Assembly (NCBI RefSeq): GCF_041734735.1
Contig: NC_134883.1
Coordinates: 18,905,247 to 18,969,246 of the forward strand
From: Babylonia areolata
Taxonomy: Eukaryota; Mollusca; Gastropoda; Neogastropoda; Buccinidae
Direction of reading: 5' to 3'
Length of the DNA: 64,000 nucleotides
Shown here: positions 19,801 through 31,775 of the stretch, piece by piece
Layout: every line of letters starts with the position of its first letter
Numbering within the stretch: the stretch's first letter is position 1
Position numbers and translations under genes: made by a program
The notes under the pieces: generated by a model
What the model was told of the DNA's origin: nothing
The model's database searches: none
What the model saw: the letters and a program-made list of their open reading frames with translations, nothing else

Positions 19801-22800
19801 TCCATAACACAGCCCTGACGCTCCATCCATAACACAGCCCTGACGCTCCATCCTCCATCCATAACACAGCCCTGACGCTCCATCCTCCATCCATAACACA
19901 GCCCTGACGCTCCACCCTCCATCCATAACACAGCCCTGACGCTCCACCCTCCATCCATAACACAGCCCTGACGCTCCATCCATAACACAGCCCTGACACT
20001 CCATCCATAACACAGCCCTGACGCTCCATCCATAACACAGCCCTGACACTCCATCCATAACACAGCCCTGACGCTCCATCCTCCATCCATAACACAGCCC
20101 TGACCCTCCATCCATAACACAGCCCTGACGCTCCATCCATAACACAGCCCTGACACTCCATCCATAACACAGCCCTGACACTCCATCCATAACACAGCCC
20201 TGACGCTCCATCCTCCATCCATAACACAGCCCTGACCCTCCATCCATAACACAGCCCTGACCCTCCATCCATAACACAGCCCTGACCCTCCATCCATAAC
20301 ACAGCCCTGACACTCCATCCATAACACAGCCCTGACACTCCATCCATAACACAGCCCTGACACTCCATCCATAACACAGCCCTGACGCTCCACCCTCCAT
20401 CCATAACACAGCCCTGACCCTCCATCCATAACACAGCCCTGACGCTCCATCCATAACACAGCCCTGACACTCCACCCTCCATCCATAACACAGCCCTGAT
20501 GTTCCATCCTCCATCCATAACACAGCCCTGACCCTCCATCCATAACACAGCCCTGACGCTCCATCCATAACACAGCCCTGACGCTCCACCCTCCATCCAT
20601 AACACAGCCCTGACCCTCCATCCTCCATCCATAACACGGCCCTGACCCTCCATCCATAACACAGCCCTGACCCTCCACCCTCCATCCATAACACAGCCCT
20701 GCCCCTCCATCCATAACACAACCCTGACGCTCCACCCTCCATCCATAACACAGCCCTGACGCTCCACCCTCCATCCATAACACAGCCCTGACCCTCCATC
20801 CATAACACAGCACTGACACTTCATCCATAACACAGCACTGACACTCCATCCATAACACAGCCCTGACACTCCACCCTCCATCCATAACACAGCCCTGACC
20901 CTCCATCCATAACACAGCCCTGATGCTCCATCCATAACACAGCCCTGACGCTCCATCCATAACACAGCCCTGACACTCCATCCATAACACAGCCCTGACG
21001 CTCCACCCTCCATCCATAACACAGCCCTGACGCTCCACCCTCCATCCATAACACAGCCCTGATGTTCCATCCTCCATCCATAACACAGCCCTGACCCTCC
21101 ATCCATAACACAGCCCTGACGCTCCATCCATAACACAGCCCTGACGCTCCACCCTCCATCCATAACACAGCCCTGACCCTCCATCCTCCATCCATAACAC
21201 GGCCCTGACCCTCCATCCATAACACAGCCCTGACCCTCCATCCATAACACAGCCCTGACCCTCCACCCTCCATCCATAACACAGCCCTGACCCTCCATCC
21301 ATAACACAACCCTGACGCTCCACCCTCCATCCATAACACAGCCCTGACCCTCCATCCATAACACAGCACTGACACTCCATCCATAACACAGCCCTGACGC
21401 TCCATCCTCCATCCATAACACAGCCCTGACCCTCCATCCATAACACAGCCCTGACGCTCCATTCATAACACAGCCCTGACGCTCCATCCATGCCTCAGTT
21501 TCAGACACGTTGTGCAGTGTAGGACTGCCCATTGCGGGAGGAGTTGCAACAGTGGTAGCAGCCCCTGTGGTTCTGTCGGCGGCAGGCTTTGGTGCCACTG
21601 GCGTCGCAGCAGGGTCGCTGGCTGCCAAAGCCATGTCAGCAGCCTGGACCACAGGGATGGGTGCAGGGGCGGTGGCCACCCTGCAGTCAGCTGGAGCTGC
21701 AGGGCTCACCATGGGGCAGACAGCGCTCGTCGGCACGGCTGGAGCATTGATCACCAAAATGTCCACCGGCAGCTGCGGAAAACAAGGTGAAAACACACTT
21801 CTCTCTTCTTTTTTTTTTTCTTCTTTTTTTCATCACGAAATGTCAATAGACATTGTTATACAGTCTTCTGTTTGGCCTGGGTTGCCATGATGACGGCCTT
21901 TACTTCTGTAAAAGGATCACGGCTGACACGGGGATTAGGGTGATCATACTAGAAGGTCTTCATGCCCATTAACGAGTTCTGTGATTTCACTTGCAAATCT
22001 TTTTGCAACTACTGGGATTGAGAGAATAATGCTAAAGATCATCGTATCATTGCACTTTTTGTGAGTTCATCACGCTACATCAGAAAAACAGAAGAGAGAG
22101 GATAAAGGTTTAAAAAAAAAAATCATTAAAAAATGGCCGAGTGACCTGATGCAGCAGTGAGGTCCAAATGATGGAATGGTTTCATCACATGTTGAAATCC
22201 ACACAGTCTGGCTCATGCACACTTCAGGGCACGTTCAGATGGAACCTCTGTTTGCCTGTTGGACTTCTCTCTGGTGTTCCAACCAGTTGGAAAACAAGTG
22301 TTGTAATCCAGACTGGAGGGGAGAGGGGGGGGGGGAAGAGGGTTTAGAACCAGACCAAGAGGACTCACACAAAGGCAACATATTATAAAGAAGCATGCCT
22401 GAAAGTATGTGTACATAGGAGAGTAAATTAAATGGTTTGTGAGAAGGAAGGAATTTTTTTTTTGTTTAATGTCCCGTCACACATATCGGTGATTGAAGAC
22501 ATTTTGTAAAAGTATTTATGAATACATCTGTGTATTATCGGTTAGAAGGGGTGGGAGATGTGGATGAATGGAGGGTTGGGGGAAACTGGGCAAATGAGGG
22601 TAAAAATGTGGGTGAAATTTGAAATTTGAAATGAGAGCAATGTTAAATTGTTGTGTTCTGTGTGTGCATCACAAACAGTACCATCAGAGACATTTCCTAC
22701 GTTTCATGCTGCTTGTTACTGCCGTGATGATTGTGTTTACTTCTGTAGAAAGAATCACTTTCATGGCCTACCGTTTACTTTTGTAAGGAATTACCCTTAT

Positions 22801-25144
22801 GACCCACTGTTTACTTTTTTTAAGGAGTTACTATACTCTCATAACCTATTGTTTACTTGTTTACTTTTTTAAGGAGTTACTATACTCTCATAACCTATTG
22901 TTTACTTGTTTACTTTTTTAAGGAGTTACTATACTCTCATAACCTATTGTTTACTTCTGAAAGGATGTAATATCATAACCTACTGTTTACTTCTGTGAGA
23001 AATCACTCCAGCAACCTACTGTTTACTTCCATAAGAAAGTAATATAACCTACTGTTTACTTCTGTAAGAAATTACTCCATTAACCTACTGGTTTGTTTTT
23101 TTTTTAAGAAAGTAATATAACCTACTGTTTACTTCTGTAAGAAATTACTCCATTAACCTACTGTTTATTTTTTTTTTTAAGAAAGTAATATAACCTACTG
23201 TTTACTTCTGTAAGAAATTACTCCTTTAGCCTACTGTAAGGAAGTAATATCAAACCTACTGTTTACTGCTGTGTAAAAACTGTTCAGGGAGGTTCGTTCT
23301 GTTCCAAGAGAGAAGAACAGAGAGGGGATAACAGATTGATTGATCGATATACTCTTGCACTCACTCACTCTCTCTCCTCACACCGATAGCAGGGCCACAT
23401 GGAGTGTTTTTTTTATAGAGCATTTACTTTTACAATATACATGGGAAATCAGCACACACGTTAAGGAGTTCACCCTACTTAGCATACCGTACATAGCATA
23501 AGCAACGCACACTAAAGCAGCACACACTGCCTACTTTAAGTACTTCCTACAAGAAGCACACAGTAAAACGTTCACCCTACGTCTAAAGCAGCACACAGCC
23601 CATCAAGGATTTCCCTGCACTTCACATCACCGATCAGGCAGTCAGCCTGTGTCAGTGTTCAGTTCTTCTGGGAGACAGCCAAGAACTAGCTCTGCTGACT
23701 GGTTTTATCCCTTCCCACAACATACTGTGCATACTAACGCAAGCTACAACACTCACTCCCCAACTAGTTGAACTGAAATAACCAGTCTTTGCTTGTCCTA
23801 GTGACGCTATGTGAATGACTGACAGATTCACTGCTTAATCCCGATTCGTCCATTTCAACAGATTGATCTGATTCGCTCACTTCAAAACTTGTTTCTACAC
23901 ACATTCTGTGGCAAGTCCAACATACTGCGTCACAAAGAGAGGGGAGAGGGAAAGGTGGCTGGGGGGTGGGGGGACAACTTGAAAGACAGACAGCCTTACT
24001 GGGATGTTCCAACATGCCGACACTTAGCATGTTTCGAACACGCCGACATCTGTTTCAGCACGGGGATTGCGGCAGACATCACATAACTGCACATGCTCTT
24101 ACAGCTGGGGCGGGTGATGCGGCGTCGCTGACCAAAGACAGCCGATTAAGGAGTGGGGGTGGGGAGGTGGAAGGAGGGAGGGTGGCGCGGTGTCGGCGCG
24201 ACCTCAAAGACTGTATGGAGCAGGGAAGGAGATAAGAAAGGGTTGGGGCGGGGGAGGGGTTTTTTTTTTTTTGTTTGTTTTTTTCCCCCGGACTTTCTTG
24301 GGTCGACCACCGTTTTATTATATATATATATATATAAATTCATTATGACATTCAGAATAGATGAGAAAAAATGTGAACATTAACAATAACAGATATAAGT
24401 GATTATGTTGATATATATACATATATATATACACACACATATATATATATATATACACAAATATATATATATATATATACATGCATATATAGTTCATTAC
24501 ACAATCAAACACATGAATCATTGGGGCGGGGGAGGGTGAAGGGAAGGGGGACAGTGTGGGTGGTGCAGGTGATACTGCCGGCACACACATAAGTGTAAGA
24601 AATCTCTCCCATAACATACTGTTTACTTCTGTGAAAAATTACTCCCACAACCTGTCTACTTCTGTAAGGAAGTAATAACATAACCCACTGTTTACGTCTG
24701 TACAAAATTACTCCCACAGCATACCGTTTACTTCTGTAAGAAATTACTTTCATAACCTACTGGTTACTTCTGCAAGGAACTGGTGTCATAACTGTTGTCA
24801 AGACAAATACCCCCTACCCTCTCCTTTCTTGAACTTTGCTCAGTCAGTCATGTCTACACTGTTGAATTGTATAAAATGGTTGTCACAATGTCCCTTAGCT
24901 CAGTCAGTTATGTCTGCACTATTGAATTGTATAGTATTGTTGCACAACAGATTTCTCTCCCTTCCCTCAATCAGTCATGCCTACACTACTAATTGTTTAG
25001 TATTGTTGTCACAATAGATTTCTGTCTTTTTACCTATTTTCTGGTTCTTATTCTACAGACTTTCCTTATTCTTTGCTTGTATTCTGAATTTCAGATCCTC
25101 CCGATGAAAATGGAAAATTAAAACAACGGTCAATCAACAACTGA
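16827..25144 (+). CDS. IFI6/IFI27 (ISG12) family protein, secreted or membrane form
   Basis: Exons 16827-16893, 21505-21786 and 25095-25144, all joined in phase 1, give about 132 aa. Exon 1 encodes a short hydrophobic signal-like leader (MVCVLLITANTATA) then WEWKCPEI; an in-frame ATG at 16806 gives a longer leader. Exon 2 is a clear IFI6/IFI27 domain (Pfam Ifi-6-16): GGVATVVAAPVVLSAAGFG, then AAGSLAAKAMSA and AVATLQSAGAAGL, two Gly/Ala-rich hydrophobic helices. In vertebrates this family is interferon-induced and sits in mitochondrial or nuclear membranes, modulating apoptosis and antiviral responses. Exon 3 adds a polar tail (DPPDENGKLKQRSINN) and TGA. Acceptors are TCAGTTTCAG and CTGAATTTCAG, donors GTCAGT and GTGAAA. 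Further phase 1-1 exons hidden in the introns are possible. The domain exon is certain; the joining to exon 1 is a phase-consistent inference. Confidence 0.72.
17201..17463. repeat. 25-bp minisatellite, left part (split array)
   Basis: Units CAGCCCTGACCCTCCATCCA of the same family as 18912-21490. It stops abruptly in TCCATCCATAG where the LINE fragment begins, so the array was probably cut by insertion. Confidence 0.9.
17464..17991 (+). mobile_element. Non-LTR retrotransposon (LINE) fragment, RNase H region
   Basis: An open frame of about 175 codons starts NQHALILTDSVNLIQKIENG and contains WSHCPGHAGVKGNERADRLA, the end of a ribonuclease H domain as found in jockey/R1/I-type LINE polyproteins. 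It is followed by a polar tail with GRARCFANQTNIGIISK, which I know from molluscan elements. The upstream reverse transcriptase is absent, so this is a 5'-truncated copy lying between the two halves of the 25-bp array. It ends in (TG)n. Confidence 0.75.
17992..18160. repeat. (TG)n microsatellites and G-rich stretch
   Basis: Imperfect TG runs at 17992-18045 and 18090-18112, then GGGGGGGTTGGAGGGG. Confidence 0.85.
18203..18911 (-). mobile_element. Composite repeat copy B (about 700 bp) with SINE head
   Basis: Shares with copy D (58165-58892) a (TA)n start, GTGCTTGTACAAGTAAGTGT, GCCGTGGAAGCTGCGATACG, the TTTGACTGTGCTTTCATATC block, a T-rich body and the tRNA-like head (18791-18911, minus strand). 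The head ends exactly where the 25-bp array resumes. Confidence 0.75.
18912..21490. repeat. 25-bp minisatellite, main part, about 2.6 kb
   Basis: Units CATAACACAGCCCTGACCCT plus CCATC (25 bp), with a frequent longer form that adds CCATCCT or CCACCCT (32 bp) and variants CCC/CGC/CAC/CGT after TGA. About 90 units. It lies in intron 1 of the IFI27-like gene and stops about 15 bp before the exon-2 acceptor. Long open frames on the minus strand (MDGGSGLCYGW type) are unit-length artefacts. Confidence 0.95.
22443..22627 (+). repeat. Dispersed repeat, copy 1 (inverted partner at 26871)
   Basis: About 185 bp with TTTAATGTCCCGTCACACAT and GGTTAGAAGGGGTGGGAGAT. An almost identical copy lies in reverse orientation at 26871-27050. 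The word GTGACGGGACATTAAAC is common next to molluscan SINE-type repeats. No coding potential. Confidence 0.75.
22725..23275. repeat. Minisatellite, 35-55-bp irregular units
   Basis: Units around AACCTACTGTTTACTTCTGT followed by AAGAAATTACTCC or AAGGAGTTACTATACTC. Located in intron 2 of the IFI27-like gene. The same family reappears at 24595-24790. Confidence 0.85.
23276..24594. other. Intronic insert between two parts of a minisatellite, unclassified
   Basis: No coding frame recognised. Contains A/C-rich text with repeated TTCACCCTAC and AAGCAGCACAC words, a poly-T/GGGG stretch near 24245-24285, and (TA)n-type tracts 24318-24490. Because related minisatellite units flank it, it may be an insertion, but I see no clear ends. 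Confidence 0.35.
24595..24790. repeat. Minisatellite, second part (same family as 22725-23275)
   Basis: Four to five units with ATAACATACTGTTTACTTCT and AAATTACTCCCACA. Confidence 0.8.
24791..25094. other. Intron end with three related 70-75-bp segments
   Basis: Contains CAGTCAGTCATGTCTACACT-like text three times (near 24840, 24900 and 24970), then the pyrimidine-rich tract and CTGAATTTCAG acceptor of the last IFI27-like exon. Confidence 0.5.
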
Positions 25145-25235
25145 TTGACTCATTCTTTCACCCTGCACAATTTCAAGGCCAGCACACGGACAGCATTTCA
25201 GTTACCACTGACAAGTGAAATCAGAACTTTGTACT

Positions 25236-25493
25236 GCTTTAAGTCTGTTATGTTTTGTTTTTTTGTTTGTTTTTTGGGGTGGGGGTGTGATAAACCCTTG
25301 ATTTTCATTTCGACATTACCAAAAGCCCATTTGCATTAATGAATAAAGAACAATCTCCTACATTGCTTTAAGTCTGTTATGTTTTGTTTTTTGTTTTTTT
25401 GGGGGGGTGGGGGTGTGATAAACCCTTGATTTTCATTTCGACATTACCAAAAGCCCATTTGCATTAATGAATAAAGAACAATCTCCTACATTG
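25236..25493. repeat. 129-bp tandem duplication in the 3' UTR
   Basis: 25236-25364 and 25365-25493 are near-identical (GCTTTAAGTCTGTTATGTTT through AACAATCTCCTACATT), differing mostly in the T/G runs. Each carries an AATAAA, so the duplication doubled the poly(A) signal. Confidence 0.9.
25342..25347 (+). promoter_or_regulatory. Poly(A) signal AATAAA of the IFI27-like gene
   Basis: AATAAA about 200 bp after the stop at 25142-25144; a second copy lies in the duplicated segment near 25470. Confidence 0.55.
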
Positions 25494-26466
25494 AAGTCTT
25501 TGCAACCATTCTGTGTCATTCACAGAAAGATCAACTTTCAAAATGAAAGTACAAAATAAAGCCAAGCCTATCATTCAAGCTCTCCCAGGGAAATGTGGAA
25601 AAAAAATCTATGCACACTGTTTAGGGTTGAGATTTAAAAACTTTGACAGAAAGTGAACCAGTTATTCTTTGCTGATTGAATGACTTAATAAAAAAAAAAG
25701 AAGAAAAAAACCCACTATGATCTTTTATGAAGTAAGAGACAATGACAGATGATTACTGTTTATAAGTTTGACACAACTTCCATGCAAAATCTGTTAACAA
25801 AATGTTAATGAAAAGCCCTGCACATTGTATTCCTTTCCCAAGTAAAGAAGTGCTGCTTTTTCTTTCTTTGATCAGTTTGAAATTTTGTTGTTTTTGTGTG
25901 TTGTTTTTTCTCTTTTCTTATTTTCAAATTATTTTGATGTTGTATTTTTATGTACTGTTTTATGTAACCAAAAGAAATTAAAAACAAAGTAAGCACTCAA
26001 CTTTGTCTATTTGCCTCTGTGTGTGTGTGTCAGTTTGACATTGACAGTAAACTTATGTTTGACCACCAGATATGTTTGCCCAGTGTGAGTGAGTGAAACA
26101 AGAGTTAATTCACTTTGGTAGTAAAACGGAGGTTTACTGTCAGTGTTTGCCAGACCACATCTGTACAAAATGTGACCAGTGAGCGCCTGTTGTTGGAGAT
26201 ACATATGCTCAGGGTTTAACAAATCAATTTACTGACAACTTCGAACTGTGAACAAACAAACAAACCCACGCACAAGCACACGCACGTGCGCACGCATGCT
26301 TGTTTGCTCTTTATAAGTGAAACTGAGAACTTTGTCAGTGCTGCTGTGAAGTGCCATCAGCTGTAGGCACTGAAAGGAAAGGCATACAGCATCTAAGAAA
26401 CTGTCCTTTTGAAAAAAAACAAAAAACAACAACAGCATCCCCAGTCTGCTTTCACACCTTTGATGT
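25494..26466. other. Non-coding, AT-rich, no feature recognised
   Basis: No gene or repeat family recognised; several AATAAA and poly-A/T runs. Confidence 0.4.
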
Positions 26467-26668
26467 ACACACAGCATTAACACCTACATGAAAAACAACA
26501 CAGCATTAACACCTACATGAAAACAACACAGCATTAACACATACATGAAAACAACTCAGCATTAACACCTACATGAAAACAACACAGCATTAACACATAC
26601 ATGAAAACAACACAGCATTAACACCTACATGAAAACAACACAGCATTAACACATACATGAAAACAACA
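26467..26668. repeat. Minisatellite, 28-bp unit, about 7 copies
   Basis: Units AACACAGCATTAACACCTAC plus ATGAAAAC, very homogeneous, with alternating CCTAC/CATAC. Confidence 0.9.
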
Positions 26669-26870
26669 AAACTGACATTCATTTCTGCTACACGTGTGTC
26701 TTCACAAGTGACTGAGAACGTTGATGTTTTTGACTTTTTGCATTCATTATCAGTTGTTTCGCTTGTCAGTTTAACGACTTCTCTTTTACGAAGTCCTTTA
26801 AGTAATTTCCTGTAACTGTATTTAGAGGGGTTTTTTTGTTTGTTTGTTTGTTTGTTTGTTTTGTTTTTCT

Positions 26871-27050
26871 TTCAAATTTCACCCACATTTTTACCCTCAT
26901 TTGCCCAGTTTCCCCAAACCCTCCATTCATCCACATCTCCCACCCCTTCTAACCGATAATACTCAGATGTATTCATAAATACTTTTACAAAATGTCTTCA
27001 ATCACCGATATGTGTGACGGGACATTAAACAAAAATTCCTTCCTTCCTTC
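26871..27050 (-). repeat. Dispersed repeat, copy 2 (inverted partner of 22443)
   Basis: Reverse complement of 22443-22627 with only a few differences. It is preceded by a (TTTG)n run and followed by CCTTCCTTC. Confidence 0.75.
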
Positions 27051-27303
27051 TGCTACACGTCTGGGTAAATGCTACTTAGCACATCACTGAACTATCACCT
27101 CTCTTCTCCACATCCCACACACACTCTCTCAGTTTATGTTGGCACAGTTTGTGTTGTTTCAAAACAGCTGTTTCTCTGTCCAGATGATGATGACTTTAAC
27201 TGTGGGTTACTTCATGTACATACATGTTCTTTGTGTCCTGTGTGAACTTGCCACTTACACTATCACCATGTTTTTTGGGTTTTTTTGCCTTTCTCTTCCT
27301 TTT
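27051..27303. other. Short unique stretch before a minisatellite
   Basis: No gene recognised. Confidence 0.4.
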
Positions 27304-28552
27304 GTTTCTGTCCATGTTCACCATGGGATGTTTTCTGGAGAGAGAAACCCTGAACCATGTTCACCATGGGGTGTTATCTGGAGAGAGAAACCCTGAACCA
27401 TGTTCACCATGGGATGTTTTCTGGAGAGAGAAACACTGAACCATGTTCACCATGGGGTGTTATCTGGAGAGAGAAACCCTGAACCATGTTCACCATGGGG
27501 TGTTATCTGGAGAGAGAAACCCTGAACCATGTTCACCATGGGGTGTTATCTGGAGAGAAACCCTGAACCATGTTCACCATGGGGTGTTATCTGGAGAGAG
27601 AAACCCTGAACCATGTTCACCATGGGATGTTTTCTGGAGAGAGAAACCCTGAACCATGTTCACCATGGGGTATTTTCTGGAGAGAGAAACACTGAACCAT
27701 GTTCACCATGGGATGTTTTCTGGAGAGAGAAACCCTGAACCATGTTCACCATGGGATGTTTTCTGGAGAGAGAAACACTGAACCATGTTCACCATGGGAT
27801 GTTTTCTGGAGAGAGAAACCCTGAACCATGTTCACCATGGGATGTTTTCTGGAGAGAGAAACCCTGAACCATGTTCACCATGGGGTATTTTCTGGAGAGA
27901 GAAACACTGAACCATGTTCACCATGGGATGTTATCTGGAGAGAAACCCTGAACCATGTTCACCATGGGGTATTATCTGGAGAGAGAAACACTGAACCATG
28001 TTCACCATGGGGTATTATCTGGAGAGAGAAACACTGAACCATGTTCACCATGGGTTGTTTTCTGGAGAGAGAAACCCTGAACCATGTTCACCATGGGGTA
28101 TTTTCTGGAGAGAGAAACCCTGAACCATGTTCACCAAGGGGTATTATCTGGAGAGAGAAACCCTGAACCATGTTCACCATGGGGTATTATCTGGAGAGAG
28201 AAACCCTGAACCATGTTCACCATGGGGTATTATCTGGAGAGAGAAACACTGAACCATGTTCACCATGGGGTATTATCTGGAGAGAGAAACCCTGAACCAT
28301 GTTCACCATGGGATGTTTTCTGGAGAGAGAAACACTGAACCATGTTCACCATGGGATGTTTTCTGGAGAGAAACCCTGAACCATGTTCACCATGGGGTAT
28401 TTTCTGGAGAGAGAAACACTGAACCATGTTCACCATGGGATGTTTTCTGGAGAGAGAAACCCTGAACCATGTTCACCATGGGATGTTTTCTGGAGAGAGA
28501 AACCCTGAACCATGTTCACCATGGGGTGTTTTCTGGAGAGAGAAACCCTGAC
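27304..28552. repeat. Minisatellite, 43-bp unit, about 29 copies
   Basis: Units TGAACCATGTTCACCATGGG plus G/ATGTTTTCTGGAGAGAGAAACCC. Variation is mainly GATG/GGTG/GGTA, TTTT/TTAT and CCC/CAC. Each unit holds the near-palindrome CCATGTTCACCATGG. Units lacking one GA pair are 41 bp. Confidence 0.95.
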
Positions 28553-31243
28553 AATAGACCAACACCAAGCAACCTACACCAACACCAAGCAACCTACACC
28601 AACACCAAACAACCTACACCAACACCAAGCAACCTGCACCAACACCGAACAATTTACACCAACACCAAGCAACCTGCACCAACACCAAGCAACCTACAAT
28701 CAACACCGAGCAATCGAACAACCCATGTCAACACCAAGCAACCTACACCAACACCGAACAACCTACACCAACACCGAACAACCTACAACACCAAGCAACC
28801 TACACCAACACCAAGCAACCTACAATCAACACCGAGCAACCGAACAACCTACATTAACACCAAACAACCTACACCAACATCGAACAACCTACATCAACAC
28901 CAAGCAACCTGCACCAACACCGAGCAACCGAACAACCTACATCAACACCAAACAACCTAAACCAACACTGAACAACCTACACCAACACCGAGCAACCTAC
29001 AATAACACCAAGCAACCTACACCAACACTACACCAAACAACCTAAACCAACACAGAACAACCTACAATAACACTGAGCAACCTACACCAACACCAAGCAA
29101 CCTGCACCAACACCAAGCAACCTATAATAACTACACCAACACCGAGCAACCTACACGAACACCAAGCAACCTACACCAACACCAAGCAACCTACATCAAC
29201 ACCAAACAACCTAAACCAACACCGAACAACCTACACCAACACCGAGCAACCTACACCAACACCAAGCAACCTACATCAACACCAAACAACCTAAACCAAC
29301 ACCGAACAACCTACACCAACACCGAGCAAGCTACAATAACACCAAGCAACCTGCACCAACACCAAGCAACCTACAATCAACACCGAGCAATCGAACAACC
29401 CATGTCAACACCAAGCAACCTACACCAACACCGAACAACCTACACCAACACCGAACAACCTACAACACCAAGCAACCTACACCAACACCAAGCAACCTAC
29501 AATCAACACCGAGCAACCGAACAACCTACATTAACACCAAACAACCTACACCAACATCGAACAACCTACATCAACACCAAGCAACCTGCACCAACACCGA
29601 GCAACCGAACAACCTACATCAACACCAAACAACCTAAACCAACACTGAACAACCTACACCAACACCGAGCAACCTACAATAACACCAAGCAACCTACACC
29701 AACACTACACCAAACAACCTAAACCAACACAGAACAACCTACAATAACACTGAGCAACCTGCACCAACACCAAGCAACCTATAATAACTACACCAACACC
29801 GAGCAACCTACACGAACACCAAGCAACCTACACCAACACCAAGCAACCTACATCAACACCAAACAACCTAAACCAACACCGAACAACCTACACCAACACC
29901 GAGCAAGCTACAATAACACCAAGCAACCTACATCAACACCGAGCAACCTACATCAACACCGAGCAACCTGCATCAACACCGAGCAACCTACATCAACACC
30001 GAGCAACCTGCATCAACACCGAGTAACCTACACCAACACCGAGCAACCTACACCAACACCAAGCAACCTACATCAACACCAGACAACCTAAACCAACACC
30101 GAACAACCTACACCAACACTGAGCAACCTACAATAACACCAAGCAACCTACACCAACACCAAGCAACCTACAATAACACCGAGCAACCTAGCAACCTACA
30201 CCAACACTACACCAAGCAACCTACAATAACACCAAGCAACCTACACCAACACCAAGCAACCTACAATAACACCGAGCAACCTAGCAACCTACACCAACAC
30301 CAAGCAACCTACACCAACACCAAACAACCTGCATCAACACCAAACAACCTACACCAACACCAAACAACCTACAATAACACCAAGCAACCTACACCGACAC
30401 CAAGCAACCTACACCAACACCAAGCAACCTACAATAACACCAAACAACCTGCATCAACACCAAGCAACCTACACCAACACCAAGCAACCTGCATCAACAC
30501 CAAACAACCTACAATAACACCAAACAACCTACATCAACACCAAGCAACCTGCACCAACACCAAACAACCTACATCAACACCAAGCAACCTACACCAACAC
30601 CAAGCAACCTACACCGACACCAAGCAACCTACACCGACACCAAACAACCTACAATAACACCAAACAACCTACACCGACACCGACCAACCTACACTGACAC
30701 CAAACAACCTACACCAACACCAAGCAACCTACACCGACACCAAACAACCTACAATAACACCAAACAACCTACACCAACACCAAGCAACCTGCATCAACAC
30801 CAAGCAACCTACACCAACACCAAGCAACCTACACCAACACCAAGCAACCTACATCAACACCAAACAACCTACACCAACACCAAGCAACCTACATCAACAC
30901 CAAACAACCTACACCAACACCAAACAACCTACAATAACACCAAACAACCCACACCAACACCGACCAACCTACACCGACACCAAACAACCTACAATAACAC
31001 CAAACAACCCACACCAACACCGACCAACCTACACCGACACCAAACAACCTACAATAACACCAAACAACCCACACCAACACCGACCAACCTACACCGACAC
31101 CAAACAACCTACAATAACACCAAACAACCTACACCAACACCGACCAACCTACACCAACACCAAACAACCTACACCAACACCAAGCAACCTGCATCAACAC
31201 CAAGCAACCTGCATCAACACCAAGCAACCTACACCAATACCAA
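28553..31243. repeat. Minisatellite, 20-bp unit, about 2.7 kb
   Basis: Units CAACCTACACCAACACCAAG with variants (ACATCAAC, ACAATAAC, GCACCAAC; AAGC/AAAC/GAGC). It joins the 43-bp array directly at 28553. A block starting near 28690 is repeated 677 bp downstream (from about 29367), almost perfectly for several hundred bases, showing large-unit duplication inside the array. Confidence 0.95.
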
Positions 31244-31299
31244 AAGCTCCATCACCGGACGACAGCTGATGTGAAGGTGCATGCGCGCATGTGTGTATG

Positions 31300-31575
31300 T
31301 ACGTGTGGCAGTCTGACAGTACTGTGCCACATGATGCTGTACTGCATTTTGTTGTATTGTACTGTACGGGCTGAATTGTATTGTATTACATTGTACTTAA
31401 CTGTACTGTGCTGCATTGTATTCTATTGAGCAGTATTGTACAATTACGATACTGAACTGTACTTATTATACTGTATTGTATCATGTTGAACTGAACCGTA
31501 CCGTGCTGCATTCTACTATGTTGTGCTGTACTGAACTATACTATCGTGCTGTACTGTGCTGTACAGACGGTTGTG
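31300..31575. repeat. Degenerate CTGTACTG-type low-complexity tract
   Basis: Runs of TGTACTG, TGTATTG and CTGAACTG words without a fixed period. Confidence 0.6.
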
Positions 31576-31599
31576 TCGTGGGCTGAACCATGGGCTTGT

Positions 31600-31775
31600 G
31601 ATGCAGGTCGAGCTTCAGAATCAGATGAGACGATAAACCGACGTACCGTGTGCAACATGCAGTTGGGGCACTGAATGAGCCCACGGCAACAGCAATTCTT
31701 CTCTGGCAAATTTCTGTAAAAGAAATCCCCCTGATCGGTACGAAAATAGTGACGCCCCTTTAAGAAACTGAAACT
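31600..31775 (+). mobile_element. SINE fragment (gastropod SINE, head and middle)
   Basis: Contains GAGACGATAAACCGACGTAC, GTGTGCAACATGCAGTTGGG, CCCACGGCAACAGCAATTCT and TCTGTAAAAGAAATCC. I recognise these as the middle of a widespread molluscan SINE whose 3' part is at 2433-2525. It ends with GTGACGCCCCTTTAAGAAAC and TGAAACT, like the head of the other SINE family, so it may be a chimera or a nested pair. Confidence 0.6.

Noticed and set aside
18763-21796. Very long minus-strand frames (up to nearly 1000 codons) rich in MDGGSGLCYGW-type repeats
   Set aside because: They are translations of a 25-bp tandem array in all three frames, with no unique sequence, signal or splice support. The same applies to the frames in the 13.8-16.9 kb, 34.4-45.5 kb, 51.2-52.6 kb and 60.1-61.1 kb arrays.
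23276-24594. Retroelement or terminal-repeat element between two minisatellite parts
   Set aside because: Repeated words are present but no paired ends, no coding motif and no flanking duplication could be seen.
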